A stretch of 5,941 nucleotides of DNA from Synergistaceae bacterium. Lineage in GTDB: Bacteria > Synergistota > Synergistia > Synergistales > Aminobacteriaceae. Every line of letters begins with the position of its first letter. Position 1 is the first letter of the stretch. The translations under genes were made by a program, and so were the position numbers. The notes beneath the pieces are model-generated. The model saw only the letters and a list, made by a program, of their open reading frames with translations. It did not search any database and was not told the DNA's origin. Shown here one piece after another: positions 1 through 4,750 of this stretch. The DNA lies in assembly GCA_009778055.1 (NCBI GenBank), contig WRKN01000161.1, forward strand, positions 1 to 5,941. The letters run 5' to 3'.

Positions 1-2
1 GC

Positions 3-365
3 CTTTCCCTGCACAAGATTGATCAAAGGGTTGATCTGGGGTTGTTGATTGCCACATATGAAATTCCCATATATGGCTGTGATGACACGTTGAGCGTCGA
101 GCAGCGCCTTTTTGAGGGTATACCTTATATATTGGATGAATACATTGCTTTCCTAGACGGCCGGCGACAGGGTGAGATTATAAACGACGGCATATACTAT
201 CCAAAAATAAAGCAAAATGATTATACGATCGATCCCGATAACGACACCATGGAAATAATTGACCGAAAAATTCGATCTCAGAAAGCGTCTCGCGGCGCTA
301 TTCTGGAAACGAAGGCATATCGCTTTTACGTAACATCCGTTGACAAAATAGATAACGGGGAATAG
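3..365 (+). CDS. C-terminal part of an unrecognised protein (5' truncated)
   Basis: The reading frame is open from the first bases of the window to the TAG at 363-365, giving 120 visible residues with no stop upstream. The true start most likely lies before the window. An internal TTG at 42 could serve as a start but has no convincing ribosome binding site. The visible part is a soluble, mixed-charge sequence with no membrane segment or signal peptide: a hydrophobic strand-like stretch (LGLLIATYEIPIYG), an acidic middle rich in Ile, Tyr and Asp, and a basic patch (DRKIRSQKASR) near the end. I do not recognise the family. Codons are AT-rich in third position (ATA, GAT, TAT, AAA), clearly unlike the GC-ending codons of the ilv-leu genes, so it may have a different history. 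It converges on the minus-strand gene, with 13 bases between the stops. Confidence 0.6.
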   Translation, partial: LSLHKIDQRVDLGLLIATYEIPIYGCDDTLSVEQRLFEGIPYILDEYIAFLDGRRQGEIINDGIYYPKIKQNDYTIDPDNDTMEIIDRKIRSQKASRGAILETKAYRFYVTSVDKIDNGE

Positions 366-388
366 AGGATGAAATCCATCAATTCCCC
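357..388. terminator. Hairpin across the convergent gene ends, possible bidirectional terminator
   Basis: GGGGAAT (357-363) is perfectly complementary to ATTCCCC (382-388). Inside it a second short stem, GGAT (367-370) with ATCC (374-377), closes a GAA loop. The structure covers the stop codons of both converging genes. Neither side has a strict U-tract right after the stem: the plus strand has five T at 402-406, about 14 bases away. Termination is therefore an inference from position and symmetry. Confidence 0.3.
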
Positions 389-1257
389 AGTTCTTGCACC
401 TTTTTCTCCATAAAGTCCAACTTGCTCTGGGTTTCGGCTTGAGTGGCGAAGTTTTTTTCCCGCATCGTGTTCAGCGCATAGCGGTATACTTTTAAAAGTT
501 CCTGCCCGTGTATGTCAAGCTGCCCTCTGCCCGTGTGGCGCTCGCCGCTTTGCAGAAAGTCGCCGGCCACGTTCGCCATCTGCATCAAAACGACTCCTTC
601 CGGCGTCATCCCCTCTTCCGAAACGGCGCGGTGCGTTTCGGCGCTTTTGAAACGGTGGGAAATTTCCGTCCTCAGCCGGTCAAAATTGGACACCAGCCCC
701 ATTTCTATGTACATCTCCATGTAAAGCCCCTGAAACTTTCCGTTACAGAGCTTGAAGGTCTGTTCGTGCGCGGGGTTCATGGGTATAGAAAGCTCGGGAA
801 CCACCGCCGGAGGAGGAGGCGGTGGTGAAGGAGGCGCTGCCGCCGCTGCCGGAGCCGCCGGCTGGGAAGTCATTATCGGAGGAGCCGCTATCAGAGGCGG
901 CACTGCCGGTATCGGAGGAACTGCCATTGAAGGCGTCGCCGCCGAACCGATTGGGCCGCCCATATACGAATAATCGTCATAAGCGTACCCGCCGCTGAAT
1001 TCTTCATGTGAGGACATACCGACCGCAACTCCCACCACACGGGGCCGGTTCGGATTGTTTTTTTGGGATGATGGGCGCTTCCTCCCGCCAATCATCACGG
1101 CCAAAAGCAGCAAAACAACCGCTCCTATTCCCATGGCGCTGTAAGGGTAATAGGGCAAGCCCTCCATTTTTTCCATCAATGACCCTAGTTTTTCTGTAAA
1201 TGGAGCCAATTTTTCTTTTAACAGATCCAAGTGCCGCGAAAAATCCAAGTTCACCAT
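379..1257 (-). CDS. Single-pass membrane protein with Pro/Ala-rich linker, function unknown
   Basis: This is a 292-residue protein of unrecognised family. In order: an amphipathic, charged N-terminal helix (about 1-33); one hydrophobic membrane segment (about 41-57, AMGIGAVVLLLLAVMIG) followed directly by the basic cluster RKR; a Gly/Tyr-rich stretch (89-104); a low-complexity Pro/Ala linker (about 108-155) including an uninterrupted run of six Pro at 145-150; and a predicted helical C-terminal domain (about 163-292) ending in a charged, coiled-coil-like helix. The basic residues after the membrane segment suggest a cytoplasmic C-terminal part on a flexible tether, by the positive-inside rule. 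The start is uncertain. The purine-rich AAGGAG (1263-1258) touches the ATG with no spacer, while GTG at codon 2 lies 3 bases away and TTG at codon 4 lies 9 bases away, so TTG (1248) or GTG (1254) may be the real start. Long GC-rich shadow frames on the plus strand are explained by the Pro/Ala codons. Confidence 0.75.
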   Translation of the reverse strand: MVNLDFSRHLDLLKEKLAPFTEKLGSLMEKMEGLPYYPYSAMGIGAVVLLLLAVMIGGRKRPSSQKNNPNRPRVVGVAVGMSSHEEFSGGYAYDDYSYMGGPIGSAATPSMAVPPIPAVPPLIAAPPIMTSQPAAPAAAAAPPSPPPPPPAVVPELSIPMNPAHEQTFKLCNGKFQGLYMEMYIEMGLVSNFDRLRTEISHRFKSAETHRAVSEEGMTPEGVVLMQMANVAGDFLQSGERHTGRGQLDIHGQELLKVYRYALNTMREKNFATQAETQSKLDFMEKKVQELGN

Positions 1258-1292
1258 CTCCTTGAAACCGGAGCTCTTTTATATATTTATTA

Positions 1293-1321
1293 TTTTTACA
1301 CTAAATACGCGATAATTGCAA
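1293..1321 (-). promoter_or_regulatory. Possible promoter of the minus-strand membrane protein gene
   Basis: Read on the minus strand, TTGCAA (1321-1316) lies 17 bases before TAAAAA (1298-1293), in a strongly AT-rich stretch (about 1279-1307). The match to the sigma-70 consensus is only partial. TTGCAA is self-complementary and AT-rich DNA offers many chance -10 boxes. The location about 40 bases before the gene start is the main support. Confidence 0.25.
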
Positions 1322-1369
1322 GTTACTGCACTCCGGCAAGAATTACGTTTTACGGGTTTGAAACAGAGG

Positions 1370-1398
1370 TTGACAATTTTGACATGTGTATATAGAAT
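1370..1398 (+). promoter_or_regulatory. Sigma-70-type promoter of the ilv-leu operon
   Basis: A perfect -35 box TTGACA (1370-1375) is followed after 17 bases by TAGAAT (1393-1398), which matches the TATAAT consensus at five of six positions. Transcription would begin near 1404-1407, giving a leader RNA of about 185 bases up to the attenuator terminator. The box strength, the ideal spacing and the leader peptide ORF 40 bases downstream support it as the operon promoter. A second TTGACA at 1379-1384 has no good partner 17 bases away. Confidence 0.75.
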
Positions 1399-1403
1399 GT
1401 CAA
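1379..1403. promoter_or_regulatory. Inverted repeat over the promoter, operator-like
   Basis: TTGACAT (1379-1385) and ATGTCAA (1397-1403) form a perfect 7-bp dyad with an 11-bp centre and 25 bp total span, covering the -10 box and the likely transcription start. A further copy of TTGACA (the -35 box, 1370) lies 9 bp upstream in direct orientation, and GTTGACA (1369-1375) also pairs with TGTCAAC (1398-1404). The size and position suit a dimeric repressor or a regulator of the Lrp or GntR kind. No regulator is encoded in the window, so the binding protein is unknown and the dyad could be partly chance, since one arm copies the -35 consensus. Confidence 0.35.
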
Positions 1404-1427
1404 CGGTTTAAGTCATAATACAGGTTC

Positions 1428-1437
1428 GGGAGGGGGG
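1428..1437 (+). promoter_or_regulatory. Ribosome binding site of the leader peptide
   Basis: The purine run GGGAGGGGGG ends 6 bases before the ATG at 1444. It is the strongest Shine-Dalgarno-like sequence in the leader and shows that the short ORF is built to be translated efficiently, as an attenuator leader requires. Confidence 0.7.
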
Positions 1438-1443
1438 ATCGCC

Positions 1444-1530
1444 ATGTGCGTGAGCGTAGTTGTCAGTTTTGTAATTCTTCTGGTTCTCGTACTTAGCCGC
1501 GGGTCCCGCCCGAGGCCGATTGGTGCTTGA
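1444..1530 (+). CDS. Val/Leu-rich attenuator leader peptide, 28 residues
   Basis: This short ORF (ATG 1444, TGA 1528-1530) has a strong ribosome binding site and lies between the promoter and an intrinsic terminator. Residues 3-17 read VSVVVSFVILLVLVL: 12 of 15 are branched-chain residues (7 Val, 4 Leu, 1 Ile). A basic, Pro-containing tail ending PRPIGA follows. The arrangement matches the known leader peptides of ilv and leu operons in enteric bacteria, where stalling at branched-chain codons switches the downstream RNA fold. The control codons end at 1494, just before the first stem segment at 1496, as the mechanism needs. Five of the seven Val codons are GTA or GTT, whereas the downstream genes favour GTG and GTC. 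The peptide itself probably has no function after synthesis. A small hydrophobic membrane peptide is the alternative reading, but the terminator and the operon behind it make that less likely. Confidence 0.88.
   Translation: MCVSVVVSFVILLVLVLSRGSRPRPIGA
1496..1516 (+). promoter_or_regulatory. Attenuator protector (1:2) hairpin
   Basis: GCCGCGGG (1496-1503) pairs with CCCGAGGC (1509-1516) around a 5-base loop, with a single G-A mismatch. It overlaps the 3' part of the leader peptide ORF, directly after the last Leu codon of the control run. It uses the same bases (1501-1516) that the antiterminator needs, so the two folds exclude each other. This is the expected position of the pause or protector hairpin. 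The pairing was worked out by eye and no folding energy was computed. Confidence 0.55.
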
Positions 1531-1562
1531 ACCAGCATTGGATCGGATACCGGCCGGGGCCC
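1501..1562 (+). promoter_or_regulatory. Antiterminator pairing of the attenuator
   Basis: GGGTCCC (1501-1507) can pair with GGGGCCC (1556-1562) through seven pairs, one of them G-U. GGCCG (1514-1518) can pair with CGGCC (1551-1555). On the 3' side the two helices are contiguous and together cover 1551-1562, which includes the whole 5' arm of the terminator (1553-1562). CCGAT (1516-1520) with ATCGG (1542-1546) is an alternative nearby helix. If a ribosome stalls on the upstream Val codons, this fold could form and stop the terminator from forming. Confidence 0.55.
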
Positions 1563-1589
1563 TGACGTAAGGGGGCCCCGGCTTTTTTT
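1553..1589 (+). terminator. Attenuator: intrinsic terminator before ilvN
   Basis: A perfect 10-bp stem made only of G and C (GCCGGGGCCC at 1553-1562 with GGGCCCCGGC at 1573-1582) has a 10-base loop and is followed at once by seven T (1583-1589). This is a textbook Rho-independent terminator. It lies 22 bases after the leader peptide stop codon and 30 bases before ilvN, so it can only act as an attenuator for the operon that follows. A ribosome resting at the leader stop would not cover its 5' arm. Confidence 0.92.
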
Positions 1590-1619
1590 GTGAAAACGAC
1601 AGTCGATAGGAGGATTATC

Positions 1620-2153
1620 ATGAGGTGTACTTTCAGTGTTTTGACACATGACAGCCCGGGGGTTTTGATGAGGATAGCGAGCTTGTTTTACAAGCGCAAC
1701 TTCAACATCGCAAGCCTCAGCGTGTCGCAGACGAACAACCCCGGCGTGTCGCGCTTCACCATAGTGGTGGACGCGGACGAGTGGGCGTGCGAGCAGGTGG
1801 AGAAGCAGCTTGGCAAGCTGGTGGAGGTGATCGCGGTCGAAAATCTCAACGAAGGCAAATTTGTCGAGCGATGGCTTGCTTTGATAAAGGTAAAAGCGAA
1901 CACGGAAAACCGCCCGCATATCCTGCAGATAGCCGACGTGTTCCGTTGCCGCGTCGTTGACATGGGCAGCGACGCGCTGACGCTGGAGGTTACCGGCGAC
2001 GAAGGCAAGATGCTGGCGTGCACGGAGGCGCTCCGCGCGTACGGCATAGTGGAGATAGCGGGTTCGGGTTCCGTCGCTATGAGCCGGGCCGGTTTCAACA
2101 ACGGCGTCAAGAAGTTGGACATGGGATATCTCATGGCCGACAAAGCGGTCTGA
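1620..2153 (+). CDS. ilvN: Acetolactate synthase, small regulatory subunit
   Basis: This is the regulatory subunit of acetohydroxyacid synthase, which binds the catalytic IlvB subunit, raises its activity and confers feedback inhibition (typically by valine) on the first common step of branched-chain amino acid synthesis. The 177 residues show an N-terminal ACT domain (about 2-75; TFSVLTHDSPGVLMRIASLF then FNIASLSV and SRFTIVV) and the family C-terminal domain (about 82-157; RPHILQIADVFRCRVVDM, LTLEVTGDEGK, LRAYGIVEIAGSGSVAMSR). About 20 further residues follow, a slightly longer tail than many IlvN. The ATG at 1620 is chosen because AGGAGG (1608-1613) precedes it by 6 bases. An in-frame GTG at 1590 lies against the terminator T-run and is not credible. 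It is the first structural gene after the attenuator. No ilvB lies before it, and ilvC follows after 30 bases. Confidence 0.95.
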   Translation: MRCTFSVLTHDSPGVLMRIASLFYKRNFNIASLSVSQTNNPGVSRFTIVVDADEWACEQVEKQLGKLVEVIAVENLNEGKFVERWLALIKVKANTENRPHILQIADVFRCRVVDMGSDALTLEVTGDEGKMLACTEALRAYGIVEIAGSGSVAMSRAGFNNGVKKLDMGYLMADKAV

Positions 2154-2183
2154 CCGTTAAATATAAAAAGGAGAGTGTTTGAA

Positions 2184-3194
2184 ATGGCAAAAGTGTACTA
2201 CGACAAAGACGCTGATCTGAAGGTTTTATTAGGCAAGACGATTGCTGTGCTCGGGTACGGCAGCCAAGGGCACGCGCATGCGCAGAACCTCAAGGACAGC
2301 GGGGTATCGGTGATTATCGGGCTTTATGAGGGCAGCAAATCCCGCGACACCGCGCGTAACGACGGCTTTGAAGTCTACTCGGTGGCGGAAGCCGCCGGCC
2401 GCGCCGACATTATTATGTTCCTCGTGCCCGACCACCTGCAGGCCGACCTGTACTACAAAGAAGTTGCCCCCAACATGAAAGACGGCGCGGCGCTCGCGTT
2501 CGCGCACGGGTTTTCCGTTCACTTCGGCCAGGTTGTGCCTTCAAAGAAGAACGACGTTTTCATGATCGCTCCCAAGGGACCCGGTCACATCGTCCGCCGC
2601 ATGTACGCGGAGGGCAAGGGCGTGCCGGCGCTGGTGGCCGTGTACCAGAACGCCTCCGGCAAGGCTATGGATATTGCGCTGGCGTACGGCTCCGCCGTCG
2701 GCGGCGGACGGGCCGGTATTCTGGCGACCACCTTCAAGGAAGAAACGGAATCCGACCTTTTCGGCGAACAGGCCGTTCTCTGCGGCGGGCTCTCCGAACT
2801 CATCAAGGGCGGGTTTTACACGCTGGTCGAGGCGGGATACCAGCCGGAGATCGCCTACTTCGAGTGCCTCAACGAGATAAAGCTGATTATCGACTTGATT
2901 TTCGAGGGCGGGCTGACGTGGATGCGCTACTCCGTCAGCGACACGGCAAAGTACGGCGACGCGGTCTCCGGCAAGCGCGTCGTTGACGACCAGGTCAAGG
3001 CAAAAATGAAACAAATTCTGGAAGAAATTCAGGACGGCACGTTCGCCAAGGACTGGATACTCGAAAACCGCGCCGGGCGTCCCAGAATGAAGAGGTGGAT
3101 CGCCGCCGAGCGCGACCAGCTTATGGAGCAGGTGGGACGCGACCTGCGCGGCATGATGCCCTGGATGGACAAGAAAGAGGCTCCGGAGTACTAA
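2184..3194 (+). CDS. ilvC: Ketol-acid reductoisomerase, class I
   Basis: The enzyme converts 2-acetolactate (or 2-aceto-2-hydroxybutyrate) to the 2,3-dihydroxy acid with NAD(P)H and Mg2+ in the valine, leucine and isoleucine pathway, in the cytoplasm. The 336 residues are the usual class I length. The Rossmann motif GYGSQGHAHAQNL is at 24-36. The catalytic His is in LAFAHGF (H108). The metal ligands are D191 and E195 in the DLFGEQ motif, and E227 and E231 in YFECLNE, with S252 in the RYSVSDT substrate loop. All key residues are present. The cofactor loop reads LYEGSKS (47-53), with Tyr where many NADPH enzymes have Arg. The start is ATG 2184, preceded by AAGGAG (2168-2173) with a 10-base spacer. 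The in-frame GTG at 2175 sits one base from that site and is rejected. leuA begins 2 bases after the stop. Confidence 0.97.
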   Translation: MAKVYYDKDADLKVLLGKTIAVLGYGSQGHAHAQNLKDSGVSVIIGLYEGSKSRDTARNDGFEVYSVAEAAGRADIIMFLVPDHLQADLYYKEVAPNMKDGAALAFAHGFSVHFGQVVPSKKNDVFMIAPKGPGHIVRRMYAEGKGVPALVAVYQNASGKAMDIALAYGSAVGGGRAGILATTFKEETESDLFGEQAVLCGGLSELIKGGFYTLVEAGYQPEIAYFECLNEIKLIIDLIFEGGLTWMRYSVSDTAKYGDAVSGKRVVDDQVKAKMKQILEEIQDGTFAKDWILENRAGRPRMKRWIAAERDQLMEQVGRDLRGMMPWMDKKEAPEY

Positions 3195-3196
3195 TC

Positions 3197-4750
3197 ATGA
3201 GTGAGGTCAGCAGTGTTGTAAGGATTTTCGACACCACGCTGCGCGACGGAGAGCAGGCGGCCCGCGTCAACCTGAACACCGGGGAGAAGGTGCAGATCGC
3301 CCGCGCTCTGGAGCGTCTGAAAGTCGACGTTATAGAAGCCGGTTTCCCCATTGCGTCAAAGGGGGACTTCGAGGCGGTCTCCAGCGTGGCGGCCGAGGTT
3401 CGCGGCCCGATTATCGCGGGGCTTGCCCGCACCACCGAGAAGGACATCGCTAGGGCAGGGGAGGCGCTGAGCGGCGCGGCCCGCGCGAGGATACACACGT
3501 TCATCGCCACAAGCCCCATCCACATGGAGCACAAGCTGAAGAAGACGCCGGCTGAGGTGCTGAAAGAAGTGGAGCGCGGAGTTAGTTTTGCGCGTTCCAT
3601 CGTCTCCGACGTGGAGTTTTCGGCGGAGGACGCGAGCCGATCCGACATCGACTTTCTGGTGGAGGTGTTCACCCTTGCCATTGAGAGCGGGGCGGGCACG
3701 ATAAACATACCCGACACGGTCGGCTACGCTATGGCCAACGAGTTCGAGGAGTTCTGCAGGACGATCATTAAAAGAGTAAACAAGCCGGACGTCATATGGT
3801 CGGTGCACTGCCACAACGACCTGGGGCTGGGCGTGGCTAACTCGCTGGCGGCGGTGCGCGCCGGGGCGCGTCAGGTAGAGTGCACGATAAACGGTCTGGG
3901 CGAGCGGGCGGGCAACGCGTCCATGGAGGAGATAGTCATGGGCCTCCGCACAAGGCGCGACCACTTTGGGGTGGACACGAACATAGACGCCAGAAGATTT
4001 TTCAAAACGAGCAAGCTGGTTTCAACTTTGACCGGCGTTCCGGTTCAGCCGAACAAGGCTATCGTCGGAACAAACGCCTTCGCGCACGAAGCCGGTATAC
4101 ATCAGCATGGGATGCTCTGCAACAGGGCGACCTACGAGATAATGACGCCCGAGAGCGTGGGAACGCCGGGGACGGAGCTTCACCTCGGCAAGCACTCCGG
4201 CAGGCACGCCTTCAACGCGCGCATTGAGACGTTTGGGTACAATCTCACCAACGAGCAGGGCGAGGCGGCCTTCGAGTATTTCAAGGAGCTGTGTGACAAG
4301 AAAAAGGACGTGTCCGACGGCGACATCGAGGCGCTGCTGCTCGACCGGGTTCTCCAGCTCACCCCCGAGAAACGCTACACGCTCAAGGACTACGCGGTGA
4401 CCGTCGGTTCCGGCGGCAAGCCCACGGCCTCCATAACCCTGCTTCACGACGGAAACGAGATAACCGAGGCGGCGGTGGGCAACGGCCCTGTGGACGCGTC
4501 GTACAAGGCAATTGCGAAGATACTGCCTTTCAGTCCCGAGTTGGTCGAATTCCGCATAGGGGCGACGAGCGAATCCCCGGACGCCCTTGGCGAAGCCCAC
4601 ATCATCCTACGCTGCAGGGAAGGGGAAACGGACATAAAGGCTCAGGGCAGGGGGACGAGCACGGACATAATCGAGGCCACGATCCGCGCGTATATCAAGG
4701 CGGTTAACCGCCTGTACTCCGTAGCGGCGGCCAGAGAGGTGACGTTGTAA
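3197..4750 (+). CDS. leuA: 2-isopropylmalate synthase
   Basis: LeuA condenses acetyl-CoA with 2-ketoisovalerate, the committed step of leucine synthesis, and is normally inhibited by leucine. The 517 residues match the bacterial long form. The TIM-barrel catalytic domain carries FDTTLRDGEQ (11-20, with R16 and D17), EAGFP (47-51), NIPDTVGYA (170-178), the metal-binding HCHND (H204, H206) and GLGERAGNAS (233-242, N240). The linker region has GIHQHG (300-305) and LGKHSGRHAF (330-339). The C-terminal regulatory LeuA dimer domain spans about 390-517 and includes GNGPVDA. After GEQ the sequence is AARV rather than the common SPGV, a position that also varies in enterobacterial LeuA. The start at ATG 3197 is supported by CCGGAG (3183-3188) 8 bases upstream, inside the ilvC end. 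An in-frame extension to 3095 would overlap ilvC and lacks family similarity. The 2-base gap suggests translational coupling. Confidence 0.97.
   Translation: MSEVSSVVRIFDTTLRDGEQAARVNLNTGEKVQIARALERLKVDVIEAGFPIASKGDFEAVSSVAAEVRGPIIAGLARTTEKDIARAGEALSGAARARIHTFIATSPIHMEHKLKKTPAEVLKEVERGVSFARSIVSDVEFSAEDASRSDIDFLVEVFTLAIESGAGTINIPDTVGYAMANEFEEFCRTIIKRVNKPDVIWSVHCHNDLGLGVANSLAAVRAGARQVECTINGLGERAGNASMEEIVMGLRTRRDHFGVDTNIDARRFFKTSKLVSTLTGVPVQPNKAIVGTNAFAHEAGIHQHGMLCNRATYEIMTPESVGTPGTELHLGKHSGRHAFNARIETFGYNLTNEQGEAAFEYFKELCDKKKDVSDGDIEALLLDRVLQLTPEKRYTLKDYAVTVGSGGKPTASITLLHDGNEITEAAVGNGPVDASYKAIAKILPFSPELVEFRIGATSESPDALGEAHIILRCREGETDIKAQGRGTSTDIIEATIRAYIKAVNRLYSVAAAREVTL
4736..4742 (+). promoter_or_regulatory. 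Ribosome binding site of leuC inside leuA
   Basis: GAGGTGA lies in the last codons of leuA, 8 bases before the ATG at 4751. It is a strong match to the anti-Shine-Dalgarno sequence and fixes the leuC start at the base right after the leuA stop, which points to coupled translation. Confidence 0.65.

Noticed and set aside
508..1199. Plus-strand open frames across the Pro/Ala-coding stretch
   Set aside because: Repetitive GGC/GGA and GCC codons opposite the Pro/Ala linker create Gly-rich shadow frames. Several overlap each other and none has gene-like features.
1590..1619. N-terminal extension of ilvN from a GTG at 1590
   Set aside because: It begins against the terminator T-run, has no ribosome binding site and adds residues not seen in IlvN. 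AGGAGG at 1608 serves the ATG at 1620.
1404..1619. T-box riboswitch in the ilvN leader
   Set aside because: I see no T-box motif or specifier-loop arrangement. The leader peptide and hairpins explain the terminator better.
1413..1919. Minus-strand open frame opposite the leader and ilvN
   Set aside because: It is antisense to a well-supported gene and the attenuator, has low-complexity shadow composition and no family similarity.
2541..3014. Long minus-strand open frames opposite ilvC, leuA and leuC
   Set aside because: They arise from GC-ending codons in the real genes and show no recognisable domains or ribosome binding sites.
3095..3196. N-terminal extension of leuA overlapping ilvC
   Set aside because: The extra residues are an out-of-frame reading of the ilvC end with no LeuA similarity. 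The ATG at 3197 has a fitting ribosome binding site and gives the normal N-terminus.
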